DNA from: Bradyrhizobium lablabi
GTDB taxonomy: Bacteria; Pseudomonadota; Alphaproteobacteria; Rhizobiales; Xanthobacteraceae
Assembly: GCF_900141755.1 (NCBI RefSeq)
Contig: NZ_LT670844.1
Coordinates: 2,790,001-2,854,000, forward strand
DNA: 64,000 nt
Direction: 5' to 3'
The notes under the pieces are model-generated. The model saw only the letters and a program-made list of their open reading frames with translations, made no database searches and was not told where the DNA came from. How positions within the stretch are numbered: position 1 is the first letter of the stretch; every line of letters starts with the position of its first letter. The position numbers and the translations under genes are program-made. Below are positions 40,726 to 48,833 of this stretch, piece after piece.

Positions 40726-42123
40726 CTACATCCCCTTGACGATGTTCTCGGTCATCTTCTTGGCATCGCCGAGCAGCATCATGGTGTTGTCGCGGTAGAA
40801 CAGGGGATTGTCGATGCCGGCATAGCCCGAGGCCAGCGAGCGCTTGATGAACATCACGGTGCCGGCCTTCCAGACCTGCAGCACCGGCATGCCGTAGATC
40901 GGTGATTTCGGATCGTCCTCGGCCGCAGGATTGGTGACGTCGTTGGCGCCGATCACGAAGGCGACGTCGGCCTGCGCGAATTCGGAGTTGATGTCCTCGA
41001 GCTCGAACACCTCGTCATAGGGCACATTGGCTTCGGCGAGCAGCACGTTCATGTGGCCGGGCATACGGCCCGCCACCGGGTGGATCGCGTACTTCACCTC
41101 GACGCCTTCCTTCTTGAGATTGTCGGCCATCTCGCGCAACGCGTGCTGCGCCTGCGCCACCGCCATGCCGTAGCCGGGCACGATGATGACCTTCTGCGCG
41201 TTCTTCATGATGAAGGCGGCGTCGTCCGCCGAGCCGAGTTTGACCGGCTTGACCTCGCCGCCACCGGCGCCCGCGGCAGCCGTTTCGCCGCCGAACCCGC
41301 CGAGGATGACCGAGATGAAGGAGCGGTTCATGGCATGGCACATGATGTAGGACAGGATCGCACCGCTTGATCCCACCAGCGCGCCGGTGATGATCAGCGC
41401 CGAATTGCCGAGGGTAAAGCCGATGCCGGCGGCGGCCCAGCCGGAGTATGAGTTCAGCATCGAGATCACAACCGGCATGTCGGCGCCGCCGATCGGGATG
41501 ATCAGAAGCGCGCCGAGCGCCAGCGCGATAATGGTGATCAGCCAGAAGTCGAGCTCGCTGCCGAACATCACGAGGCGGACGATGAAGACCACCAGCGCGA
41601 CGCCGAGCGCGATGTTGATGATGTGACGCGCCGGCAGGATGATCGGCGCACCGCTCATGCGGCCCGACAGTTTTGCGAACGCGATCACCGAGCCCGTAAA
41701 AGTCAGTGCGCCGATGGCGACGCCGAGCGACATTTCAACCAGGCTCTGCGGATGGATGTGGCCGGGCGTGCCGATATCGAAGGCTTCCGGCGCGTAGAAC
41801 GCCCCGGCCGCGACCAGCACGGCGGCCATGCCGACCAGGGAGTGAAACGCCGCGACCAGTTCCGGCATCGAGGTCATCGGCACCCGACGCGCGATCACCG
41901 CGCCGATCGAGCCGCCGATGGCGACGCCAAGGAACACCAGCACCCAGCCGATGCCGTCGGCCGGCGGATGCGCCGCGAGCGTGGTCGCGACCGCGATCGC
42001 CATGCCGATCATGCCGAAGAAGTTGCCGCGGCGAGATGTTGCCGGGCTCGACAGGCCGCGCAGCGACAGGATGAACAGGACGCCGGCGACGAGGTATAAA
42101 ATTGCAGCCAGATTGGCGTTCAT
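40726..42123 (-). CDS. pntB: NAD(P) transhydrogenase subunit beta
   Basis: A 465-residue PntB, the membrane and NADP(H)-binding subunit of the proton-translocating transhydrogenase, which makes NADPH from NADH using the proton gradient. About nine membrane helices are followed by the dIII domain from about residue 285 (IVPGYGMAVAQAQHALREMADNLKKEGVEVKYAIHPVAGRMPGHMNVLLAEANVPYDEVFELEDINSEF, read in parts). GANDVTNPAAEDDPKSPIYGMPVL is the NADP loop. Order pntA1-pntA2-pntB is the rhizobial form with a split alpha subunit. Confidence 0.94.
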   Translation of the reverse strand: MNANLAAILYLVAGVLFILSLRGLSSPATSRRGNFFGMIGMAIAVATTLAAHPPADGIGWVLVFLGVAIGGSIGAVIARRVPMTSMPELVAAFHSLVGMAAVLVAAGAFYAPEAFDIGTPGHIHPQSLVEMSLGVAIGALTFTGSVIAFAKLSGRMSGAPIILPARHIINIALGVALVVFIVRLVMFGSELDFWLITIIALALGALLIIPIGGADMPVVISMLNSYSGWAAAGIGFTLGNSALIITGALVGSSGAILSYIMCHAMNRSFISVILGGFGGETAAAGAGGGEVKPVKLGSADDAAFIMKNAQKVIIVPGYGMAVAQAQHALREMADNLKKEGVEVKYAIHPVAGRMPGHMNVLLAEANVPYDEVFELEDINSEFAQADVAFVIGANDVTNPAAEDDPKSPIYGMPVLQVWKAGTVMFIKRSLASGYAGIDNPLFYRDNTMMLLGDAKKMTENIVKGM

Positions 42124-42166
42124 CTAGGGGCCCCCATTGTCTTCCTCACCGTGAGGTGCACGCCGC

Positions 42167-42484
42167 TCACTTGGTTTTCTTTTTGTACATCGCGAGCATG
42201 CGCTGGGTGACCAGGAAGCCACCGAAGATATTCACGCAGGCAAAGACCAGCGCCACAAAACCGAAGCCGCGCGCCCAGGCCGCGCCGCTGCCGACCTGCG
42301 CGACGCCGACCGCGAGCAGCGCACCGACCACGATCACCGACGAGATCGCGTTCGTCACCGACATCAGCGGCGTATGCAAAGCGGGCGTCACCGACCACAC
42401 CACGAAATAGCCGACGAACACGGCGAGCACGAAAATCGACAGCCGGAACACGAAGGGATCGACGGCCTGCGCGAGATGATCCAT
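42167..42484 (-). CDS. pntA2: NAD(P) transhydrogenase subunit alpha, part 2
   Basis: A 105-residue membrane part of the alpha subunit with three to four helices ([66 protein letters not shown]). [18 protein letters not shown] is the conserved dII motif that interfaces with PntB. In E. coli this is fused to the NAD-binding part; here it is separate. 43 bases separate it from pntB. Confidence 0.93.
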   Translation of the reverse strand: MDHLAQAVDPFVFRLSIFVLAVFVGYFVVWSVTPALHTPLMSVTNAISSVIVVGALLAVGVAQVGSGAAWARGFGFVALVFACVNIFGGFLVTQRMLAMYKKKTK

Positions 42485-42503
42485 GGCGGCTCTCCTGTTA
42501 GCC

Positions 42504-42638
42504 CGTCATTCCGGGGCGGCGCAGCGCGCCGAACCCGGAATCCCGAGATTGGTTTGCAGTGGAGATTCCGGGTTCGCCTCGAAGCCTGTCATCGGGCCGC
42601 GCTTTGCGCGGACCCGTTGGAGGCGCCCCGGAATGACG
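42504..42638. repeat. Palindromic repeat, CGTCATTCCGGGG family (copy 2), inside the pnt operon
   Basis: CGTCATTCCGGGGCG at the left and CGCCCCGGAATGACG at the right are exact inverses. CCGGAATCCCGAGATT / GGAGATTCCGG and a GCCTGTCATCGGGCC segment shared with the 1604-1722 family lie inside. It separates pntA1 from pntA2. Confidence 0.85.
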
Positions 42639-42665
42639 AAAAAAGCTTGGTTCGCGCGTCATCGT

Positions 42666-43796
42666 TCACGCGCCTTTCGGCTGGAAATTCGGATGAATGA
42701 CGGCGCCGTCTTTTGTCAGCGCGGTGGCCTTGACCAGTTCGTCGTCCCACTTCACCGCGAGCGCCTTGGTCGTTTTGTCGACCAGCGTCTCGATGAAGGA
42801 AAACAAATTGCGCGCATAAAGGCTCGACGCGGAGGCTGCGACGTGGCCCGCCAAGTTGGGGGTGCCGACGATCTTGACGCCATCGAGCTCCACGGTCTCG
42901 CCGCTCTTGACGCCCTCGACATTGCCGCCGCGCTCGACCGCCAGATCAACCAGCACCGAGCCGGGCTTCATCGACTTCACCATCTCGGCCGTGATGAGCC
43001 GCGGCGCCGGCCGGCCCGGGATCAGCGCGGTCGTGATGATGATGTCCTGCTTCTTGATATGTTCGGCGGTGAGCGCCGCCTGCTTGGCCTGATACTCTTT
43101 CGACATTTCCTTGGCGTAGCCGCCGGCGGTCTCGGCCTGCTTGAACTCTTCATCCTCGACCGCGAGAAATTTGGCGCCGAGACTCTCGACCTGTTCTTTA
43201 ACGGCGGGGCGCACGTCGGTCGCGGTGACGACGGCGCCAAGCCGGCGCGCGGTCGCGATCGCCTGCAGGCCGGCGACTCCCACTCCCATCACGAACACTT
43301 TCGCGGCGGGAACGGTGCCGGCCGCCGTCATCATCATCGGAAAGGCGCGGCCGAACGCCTCAGCGGCCTCGATCACCGCGCGGTAGCCGGCGAGATTGGC
43401 CTGGCTCGACAGCACGTCCATCGCTTGCGCGCGGGTGATGCGCGGCATCAACTCCATCGCGAATGCTGAGATGCCGGCATCCGCCATCGCCTTTAACGCA
43501 GCGTCGTTGCCATAGGGGTCCATGATCGCGATCACCAGCGCGCCGCGCTTGTAATTGGCAAGCTCGGAAGCCTCGGGCCGCTTCACCTTGATGACGATGT
43601 CAGCGTCTTTCAGCGCGTCCGCGCTGACGCTGGCACCGGCCGCGGTGAATTCGGAATCCGGCAGGCCCGACTTGATGCCGGCACCCGGCTCGACGGCGAT
43701 ATCGACGCCGAGCGCTTTGAATTTTTTCACGGTGTCGGGGGAAGCCGCGACCCGCGGCTCGGACGGATCGATTTCCTTGGCAACGGCAATCTTCAT
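42666..43796 (-). CDS. pntA1: NAD(P) transhydrogenase subunit alpha, part 1
   Basis: A 376-residue soluble NAD(H)-binding part (dI). KEIDPSEPRVAASPDTVKKFKALG and MELMPRITRAQAMDVLSSQANLAGYRAVIEAAEAFGRAFPMMMTAAGTVPAAKVFVMG, then GVGVAGLQAIATARRLGAVVTATDVRP as the Rossmann NAD site, are diagnostic (read in parts). TALIPGRPAPRLITAEMVKSMKPGSVLVDLAVERGGN follows. First gene of the pnt operon. A palindromic repeat sits between it and pntA2, so expression may be tuned there. Confidence 0.94.
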   Translation of the reverse strand: MKIAVAKEIDPSEPRVAASPDTVKKFKALGVDIAVEPGAGIKSGLPDSEFTAAGASVSADALKDADIVIKVKRPEASELANYKRGALVIAIMDPYGNDAALKAMADAGISAFAMELMPRITRAQAMDVLSSQANLAGYRAVIEAAEAFGRAFPMMMTAAGTVPAAKVFVMGVGVAGLQAIATARRLGAVVTATDVRPAVKEQVESLGAKFLAVEDEEFKQAETAGGYAKEMSKEYQAKQAALTAEHIKKQDIIITTALIPGRPAPRLITAEMVKSMKPGSVLVDLAVERGGNVEGVKSGETVELDGVKIVGTPNLAGHVAASASSLYARNLFSFIETLVDKTTKALAVKWDDELVKATALTKDGAVIHPNFQPKGA

Positions 43797-43837
43797 GGAG
43801 CCTCCGGCGGCGCGGGGGACGCGCGCGCAAACTAGCG

Positions 43838-43882
43838 CTTAATTCGCAAGCATGGATACCGGTTTTGCGAAGGGAATTAAGT
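43838..43882. repeat. Hairpin CTTAATTCGCAA ... TTGCGAA-GGG-AATTAAG
   Basis: TTCGCAA and TTGCGAA form the inner stem and CTTAA/TTAAG the outer, with a three-base bulge and GCATGGATACCGGTT in the loop. It lies between the oxidase subunit IV gene (upstream, same strand) and pntA1, where it may terminate the former or act as a leader of the latter. ATACCGG in the loop recalls the GAGCATG repeat family. Confidence 0.55.
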
Positions 43883-43931
43883 GCAATTCTTATGTTGCAC
43901 CGCCGGGCGGCGGCGCAACGTCAGCAACCGA

Positions 43932-44084
43932 TCAGGTCAGGAAGATCGCCATCATGGCGAGGATGAAGACCACGAAGGCGGTGCCGTATTTCACCAGCTT
44001 GATGAAACCTTCATAAGTCTGCTCATGCGCCGGATAATCGTTACCATCCGCGGTCGTGTAGGCCACTTCGTTATGCTCTGCCAT
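43932..44084 (-). CDS. aa3-type cytochrome c oxidase subunit IV
   Basis: A 50-residue protein reading MAEHNEVAYTTADGNDYPAH, then EQTYEGFIKLVKYGTAFVVF, then ILAMMAIFLT. The hydrophilic start, the YEGFIKLVKYG motif and a single C-terminal membrane helix are the signature of the bacterial aa3-type oxidase subunit IV (the small extra subunit of the Paracoccus/Rhodobacter type oxidase). It stands apart from cox genes, as is usual in Bradyrhizobium, and lies just upstream of pntA1 on the same strand, linking two membrane bioenergetic units. GGGGATACCT precedes the ATG. Confidence 0.9.
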   Translation of the reverse strand: MAEHNEVAYTTADGNDYPAHEQTYEGFIKLVKYGTAFVVFILAMMAIFLT

Positions 44085-44170
44085 AGGTATCCCCAGTTAA
44101 TGCTCGCGTGTCGCGGTGGAATTACCGCAAACCCGGTGAGAGGGCAACGGCGCGGAGTCCGCTGCTCCCT

Positions 44171-44566
44171 CTATTTGGATGGCTCGGGCGGCCAATTATC
44201 CCTGATCCAGCGGGTGAGGTTTTCCTCACTGACCTCGCCAGCTGCCAGCGAGAGGATCATGGTTGCGGCGTCCGCTTCAGGCACGACAAAATCGACGCCG
44301 TTCACACCGAGGAAGGTGTATAGCGCAAGCAACGAGGTACGCTTGTTGCCGTCGACAAATGGATGGTTGCGCGCAATACCGAAGGCATGGGCCGCGGCCA
44401 ATTCGGCTAGTTCCGCCTGCTCGTAAGACCAGCGGTTTTTTGGCCGGTCGAGCGCGGACTCCAGCATGCCCTCATCGCGCAAACCGCTCGCGCCGCCGTG
44501 GATGGTGAGTTGTTCGTCGTGAATCGCAACAACCATTTGGCGGGTGAGCCAAAATGGCTCGGTCAT
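44171..44566 (-). CDS. doc: Doc-type toxin (Fic fold, death-on-curing family)
   Basis: A 131-residue toxin. The Fic/Doc active-site motif HPFVDGNKR occupies residues 68-76, in the family position after AAAHAFGIARN. N-terminal WLTRQMVVAIHDEQLTIHGGASGLRDEGMLESALDRPKNRWSY is the Doc start. Doc of phage P1 phosphorylates EF-Tu and stops translation. The start overlaps the antitoxin stop (ATGA), so toxin is made only with antitoxin. Its partner is AbrB/MazE-like rather than the classic Phd, an arrangement seen in some chromosomal doc modules. Confidence 0.88.
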   Translation of the reverse strand: MTEPFWLTRQMVVAIHDEQLTIHGGASGLRDEGMLESALDRPKNRWSYEQAELAELAAAHAFGIARNHPFVDGNKRTSLLALYTFLGVNGVDFVVPEADAATMILSLAAGEVSEENLTRWIRDNWPPEPSK

Positions 44567-44835
44567 TTGGCAAGCTTGGCCAAAGCGTTGTGGTAGCGCT
44601 TCATGCCACGCCGGGCGACTTCCATCGCCTTCTCGAAATCCGGATCGTAAGGGGTTAGCCGAAACCCGCCATCGGGCGTCAGGGTCGCATAAAGCTTGTC
44701 GCCGACGCCGACGTGCATCCGAGCCAGGACGTCTTTCGAGAGAATAATTCCCGAAGAATTGCCAATCTTTTTGATTTCGACGGTCCCGATCACTTGGCCG
44801 CGGGGATCGGGCCCAATTTTCGATTGTTCGTTCAT
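44563..44835 (-). CDS. AbrB/MazE-like antitoxin of the doc module
   Basis: A 90-residue protein. Residues about 16-60 (IGTVEIKKIGNSSGIILSKDVLARMHVGVGDKLYATLTPDG) form the SpoVT-AbrB swapped-hairpin DNA-binding domain. The C-terminal helix (DPDFEKAMEVARRGMKRYHNALAKLAK) should bind and neutralise Doc. It probably represses its own operon through the palindrome at 44847-44865. GGAG lies 7-10 bases upstream of the ATG. Confidence 0.87.
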   Translation of the reverse strand: MNEQSKIGPDPRGQVIGTVEIKKIGNSSGIILSKDVLARMHVGVGDKLYATLTPDGGFRLTPYDPDFEKAMEVARRGMKRYHNALAKLAK

Positions 44836-44846
44836 TGCTTAACTCC

Positions 44847-44865
44847 GTTATACGAAATGTATAAC
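44847..44865 (-). promoter_or_regulatory. Perfect palindrome in the promoter of the doc module
   Basis: GTTATAC-GAAAT-GTATAAC: seven-base arms around five bases, 12 bases upstream of the antitoxin start codon. The arm GTATAAC could double as the -10 element of the minus-strand promoter, so bound antitoxin would block transcription. It is a strong candidate operator for autoregulation. Confidence 0.65.
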
Positions 44866-44910
44866 ACGGCCGCACGTCCCGTTCAACAAATGTTTTACAC
44901 CCGCCGCCGT

Positions 44911-46779
44911 TCAGCCCATCCCCTCCAGCTCATCGATCATGCCCGCGATCACCGACAGCCCGCCATCCCAGAATTTGGGATCCTTGGCGTCCAGCCCGAA
45001 AGGTTTCAGGAGTTCGGAATAATGCTTGGTGCCGCCGGCTGAGAGCATCGCGAGATAACGCTCGGCAAAGCCTTCCTGGGCGTGTTCGTAGACCGCATAG
45101 AGCGAGTTCACCAGGCAATCGCCGAACGCATAGGCGTAGACGTAGAACGGCGAATGGATGAAGTGCGGGATATACATCCAGAAATTCTCGTAGCCCGGCC
45201 GGATGTCGATCGCCGGCCCGAGGCTCTCGCCCTGCACGCTGAGCCAGATTTCGCCGATGCGCTTCGCGGTCAATTCGCCGTTTTTCCGCTCGGTATGGAT
45301 GGCGCGCTCGAACGTGTAAAACGCGATCTGCCGCACCACCGTGTTGATCATGTCCTCGACCTTGCCGGCGAGCAGCGCCTGGCGCTGTTTTGCATTCTTG
45401 GTCTGCGCCAACAGCCGCTTGAAGGTGAGCATCTCGCCGAACACGCTTGCGGTTTCGGCGAGCGTCAGCGGCGTCGGGGCCATCAGCGGGCCGTTCTTCG
45501 CCGCCAGCACCTGATGCACGCCGTGGCCGAGCTCGTGGGCCAGCGTCATCACGTCGCGCGGCTTGCCCTGATAATTCATCAGCACATACGGATGCGCCGA
45601 CGGCGTGGTCGGGTGCGAGAACGCGCCCGGCGCCTTGCCGGGCCGCACCGGCGCATCGATCCAGCGATGGGTGAAGAATTGCTCGGCAATGCTCGCCATC
45701 TCGGGCGAGAAGCCGCGGTAGGCCGTCAGCACCATGTTCTGCGCATCGCGCCAGGCGATGCTGCCGGTGGCGGCAAACGGCAGCGGCGCGTTGCGGTCCC
45801 AATGCGCGAGCTTTTTCTTTTTGAACCAGCCGGCTTTCAATTGGTAATAGCGATGCGACAATTTTGGGTAGGCTGATCGAACCGAGCCGACCAGCGCGTC
45901 GACCACCTCGCGCTCGACGCGGTTGTTGAGGTGCCGTGAATCCGCGACGTCCTTGAATCCGCGCCAGCGATCGGAAATATCCTTGTCCTTGGCGAGCGTA
46001 TTGGTGATCAGCGCAAAGGTCCGCTCATTGGCCTTGAAAGTTTTCGCCAGCGCCTGCGCCGCCGCCTTGCGCTTGTCGCCGACGCGGTCCTGCAACAGGC
46101 TCAACGTCGGCTCGATCGCAAGCTCCTTGCCGGAGACCTTGAAGCGCAACGCGGAGATGGTCTGATCGAACAGCCGGTTCCAGGCACTGTAGCCGCTCTG
46201 GGATTTTTCGTGAAACAATTGCTCGATGCGATCCTCGAGCTGATACGGCTTTTCCTTGCGCAGATCCTCGATCCACGGGCGATAATGCGCCAGTTCCGGG
46301 CTCTCGAGCGCGCGCTCGATCACGGCATCGTCGATGCGGTTGAGTTCGAGCGGAAAGAACAGCAAATGCACCGACGCGTTGGTCAGCCGTTCGGAAACGT
46401 CGCCATAGAATTTGGAAATCGCGGGATCGACGCTGTCGCCGGCATGAACGAGGCCCGCATAAGAGCCGAGGCGGCCGGCGAGATCGTCGATCGCCTCGTA
46501 GCGCCTGACCGCCTCCGCGAGCCATTTGCCGCCGCCCTCTGTTGCGGTGTTTTCCGCGAGCTTGCCCTTGTAGTCGGTCTCAAACGCGACGCATTCGGAA
46601 TCCATCTTCTCGAGGTCGCGCCTAACTTCCGGCGCGTCGATGCCGGAATAGAGATCGGCCAGATTCCATTCCGGCAGTTTGCCGGTCTTGGATTTGGCGA
46701 TGGGTTTGGCCGCGGATTTCTTGCCTTCCGGCTTGTGAGCTGCGGACTTGCGGAGAGCGGATGTGGAGCGCGAGGTCAT
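44911..46779 (-). CDS. pepF: Oligoendopeptidase F, M3 family
   Basis: A 622-residue cytoplasmic zinc peptidase cutting oligopeptides. The zinc motif HELGH is in TLAHELGHGVHQVLAAKNGP, with the third ligand Glu expected in AETASVFGEML. The N-terminal lobe (residues about 40-330) has the M3B helical pattern (WNLADLYSGIDAPEVRRDLEKM). A Lys/Ala-rich leader of about 30 residues precedes it. The C-terminal GYENFWMYIPHFIHSPFYVYAYAFGD shapes the substrate pocket. Divergent from the TacA-like regulator; a CtrA-type box lies in the shared region. Confidence 0.9.
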   Translation of the reverse strand: MTSRSTSALRKSAAHKPEGKKSAAKPIAKSKTGKLPEWNLADLYSGIDAPEVRRDLEKMDSECVAFETDYKGKLAENTATEGGGKWLAEAVRRYEAIDDLAGRLGSYAGLVHAGDSVDPAISKFYGDVSERLTNASVHLLFFPLELNRIDDAVIERALESPELAHYRPWIEDLRKEKPYQLEDRIEQLFHEKSQSGYSAWNRLFDQTISALRFKVSGKELAIEPTLSLLQDRVGDKRKAAAQALAKTFKANERTFALITNTLAKDKDISDRWRGFKDVADSRHLNNRVEREVVDALVGSVRSAYPKLSHRYYQLKAGWFKKKKLAHWDRNAPLPFAATGSIAWRDAQNMVLTAYRGFSPEMASIAEQFFTHRWIDAPVRPGKAPGAFSHPTTPSAHPYVLMNYQGKPRDVMTLAHELGHGVHQVLAAKNGPLMAPTPLTLAETASVFGEMLTFKRLLAQTKNAKQRQALLAGKVEDMINTVVRQIAFYTFERAIHTERKNGELTAKRIGEIWLSVQGESLGPAIDIRPGYENFWMYIPHFIHSPFYVYAYAFGDCLVNSLYAVYEHAQEGFAERYLAMLSAGGTKHYSELLKPFGLDAKDPKFWDGGLSVIAGMIDELEGMG

Positions 46780-46841
46780 CTTGTTCGAAACCTGTGTTCA
46801 ACCGGAGCTGCGGGTGCGAGGCGAGGGCGGGACGGCAAGGT

Positions 46842-46856
46842 TTAAGAGGGCGTTAA
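46842..46856 (+). promoter_or_regulatory. CtrA-type box TTAA-N7-TTAA before the TacA-like gene
   Basis: TTAAGAGGGCGTTAA has the two TTAA halves and the seven-base spacer of the alphaproteobacterial CtrA consensus (TTAA-N7-TTAAC, here with T instead of the final C). It lies 60 bases upstream of the ATG at 46916. In Caulobacter tacA transcription depends on CtrA, which agrees. Confidence 0.5.
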
Positions 46857-46915
46857 TCGGCATCGGCGAGAGTGCCCCGATTCGAGACAGATAATCGTAA
46901 CGAGTGGGGAACGCC

Positions 46916-48427
46916 ATGGCTGCCAGCATTTTGATTGTCGACGACGACGCCGTCGCACGCCGCCTGGTGGAAAACATGGTGCAGAAATGCGGCTATGAGA
47001 CGGTCGTGGTCGATTCAGGCGACGCCGCCATTGCCGCCTTGACCGCCGCCGACGCGCAGCCGATCGATGCGGTGGTGCTCGATCTGGTGATGCCCGGCCT
47101 CGACGGCATGGGGGTGTTGGCCAAAATCCGCGACGCCGGCCTCAACGTTCCCGTGATCGTGCAGACCGCGCATGGCGGCATCGACAATGTGGTCTCGGCG
47201 ATGCGTGCCGGCGCCCAGGATTTCGTCGTGAAACCGGTCGGCATTGAGCGGCTCCAGGTGTCGCTGCGCAATGCACTCAACGCCTCTGCGCTGAAGGGCG
47301 AATTGCAGCGCATCCGCCACAGCCGCGAAGGCCGTCTGACCTTTGCCGACGTCGTCACCCGCAGCGAGATCATGGCCGGCGTGCTGCGCATCGCGCAAAA
47401 GGCGGCCTCTTCCACCATTCCGGTGCTGGTCGAAGGCGAATCCGGCGTCGGCAAGGAATTGTTCGCCCGCGCCATCCATGGCAGCGGCGAGCGCAAATCG
47501 AAACCTTTTGTCGCGGTCAATTGCGGCGCCATCCCCGACAATCTCGTCGAGTCGATCCTGTTCGGTCACGAGAAGGGCGCGTTCACCGGCGCCACCGAAC
47601 GCCACACCGGCAAATTCGTCGAAGCCTCCGGCGGCACGCTCTTCCTCGATGAAGTCTCCGAATTGCCGCTGGCAGCCCAGGTGAAACTGCTTCGCGCGCT
47701 GCAGGAAGGCGCGGTGGAAGCGGTCGGCGGGCGCAAGCCGGTCAAAGTCGACGTCCGCATCATTTCGGCGACCAACCGCAAATTACTCGACCGCGTCAAA
47801 AGCGGACATTTTCGCGAAGACCTGTTCTATCGTCTTCACGTCCTGCCGCTGACGATCCCGCCATTGCGGGCGCGGCGCGAGGACATCCCGCATCTGTTGC
47901 GGCACTTTCTGGCAAGGTTCTGCGCCGAGGAAAATCGCCCCATCACCGGCATCAGCGGCGAAGCGATGGCGCAGCTCGCGCAACTCGAATGGCCCGGCAA
48001 TATCCGCCAGCTCGAAAACGCGGTTTATCGCGCCGTCGTCATGAGTGACGGCGACCAGTTGGGCCTGGCCGATTTTCCGTTGGCAATCTCCCAATCGCCC
48101 GCCATGCCGGAAGCAAACGGCCAGCACGGCGAGCCGCTGATCGTTGCGCCCGCCTTTCATTCAACCGCGCCGGCCATGGTTTCAGGTAACGAGATACCTA
48201 TCGCGCCCCTGCCGGCGGCGGGAATGCTGGCGATGCTGACGCGATCGGGCGACATGCGGCCGCTGGAAGAAATGGAGAACGAGATCATCCGCTTCGCGAT
48301 CTCGCATTATCGCGGGCAGATGTCCGAGGTTGCGCGCCGCCTCAAAATCGGCCGCTCGACGCTTTACCGTAAGCTCGACGAGGCGGCCACGAACGATTCC
48401 ACCGCCGGCACCGACGACGCGAACTAA
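46916..48427 (+). CDS. tacA: TacA-like sigma-54-dependent response regulator
   Basis: A 503-residue NtrC-type activator. The receiver (residues 1-120) has VDDD, phospho-Asp D56 in VLDLVMPGLDG and VKP for the conserved Lys. The AAA+ domain (about 150-385) shows GESGVGKE (Walker A), GAFTGATERHTG (the GAFTGA loop contacting sigma-54), GGTLFLDEVSELP (Walker B) and the arginine-finger region FREDLFYRLHVLPL. The C-terminal Fis-type helix-turn-helix reads YRGQMSEVARRLKIGRSTLYRKLDE. Segments GGIDNVVSAMRAGAQDFVVKP and RPLEEMENEIIRFAISHYRGQMS resemble Caulobacter TacA, which drives stalk genes under control of a CtrA/ShkA-ShpA circuit. ATG 46916 follows GGGGAACGCC. The orthology is inferred from memory. 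Confidence 0.8.
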   Translation: MAASILIVDDDAVARRLVENMVQKCGYETVVVDSGDAAIAALTAADAQPIDAVVLDLVMPGLDGMGVLAKIRDAGLNVPVIVQTAHGGIDNVVSAMRAGAQDFVVKPVGIERLQVSLRNALNASALKGELQRIRHSREGRLTFADVVTRSEIMAGVLRIAQKAASSTIPVLVEGESGVGKELFARAIHGSGERKSKPFVAVNCGAIPDNLVESILFGHEKGAFTGATERHTGKFVEASGGTLFLDEVSELPLAAQVKLLRALQEGAVEAVGGRKPVKVDVRIISATNRKLLDRVKSGHFREDLFYRLHVLPLTIPPLRARREDIPHLLRHFLARFCAEENRPITGISGEAMAQLAQLEWPGNIRQLENAVYRAVVMSDGDQLGLADFPLAISQSPAMPEANGQHGEPLIVAPAFHSTAPAMVSGNEIPIAPLPAAGMLAMLTRSGDMRPLEEMENEIIRFAISHYRGQMSEVARRLKIGRSTLYRKLDEAATNDSTAGTDDAN

Positions 48428-48833
48428 GGCGAATGCCCGATTTCTGCGCTGCCGTATTCGTTAACGAAGAGACTGAAGACGCTAGCGATTTCCGGAACGT
48501 TTGAACCGTTGCTTGACGGTGACAGACAAAAGGAAAAGTGCGAGGCAACCCGCACAATCAGTTGCCAACGGGGGTCCTTTGAAGTCAGTTTGTCGTGAGT
48601 TGCCCCGTGTGGCGCTGGCTTTCGCGAATGGGGCCCGTGTATCGTCTGCGTATGAATCGTGGCGTGCAGGCGTACGAAAATTCAAAAGGGGCGCATTCCG
48701 ACGTGAACCAATGACGTTGAATGCGCTTAACAACCGATCAGGCCGGCGCTTTAGCCTAGGTTAGGACGGACGATATCACGAGCTGCTCCATGGAACTGTT
48801 CCATGCCGGCAGCTTCGCCGAAGGGGTGTGACG
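48428..48833. other. Gene-free region upstream of the L,D-transpeptidase
   Basis: About 400 bases without a supported gene; an 87-codon open frame (48501-48764) lacks a ribosome site and recognisable features. Composition is a little more AT-rich than the neighbours. Notable is CATGGAA-CTG-TTCCATG, a perfect inverted repeat at 48789-48805, 29 bases before the next start, which could be an operator or an mRNA leader hairpin. Confidence 0.6.

Noticed and set aside
44567..44875. N-terminal extension of doc across the antitoxin region
   Set aside because: The extension is the antitoxin gene read out of frame. The Doc start is set by the ATGA overlap at 44566.
48501..48764. 87-codon frame between the TacA-like and L,D-transpeptidase genes
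   Set aside because: No ribosome site, low plausibility of the protein, and the region has promoter features.
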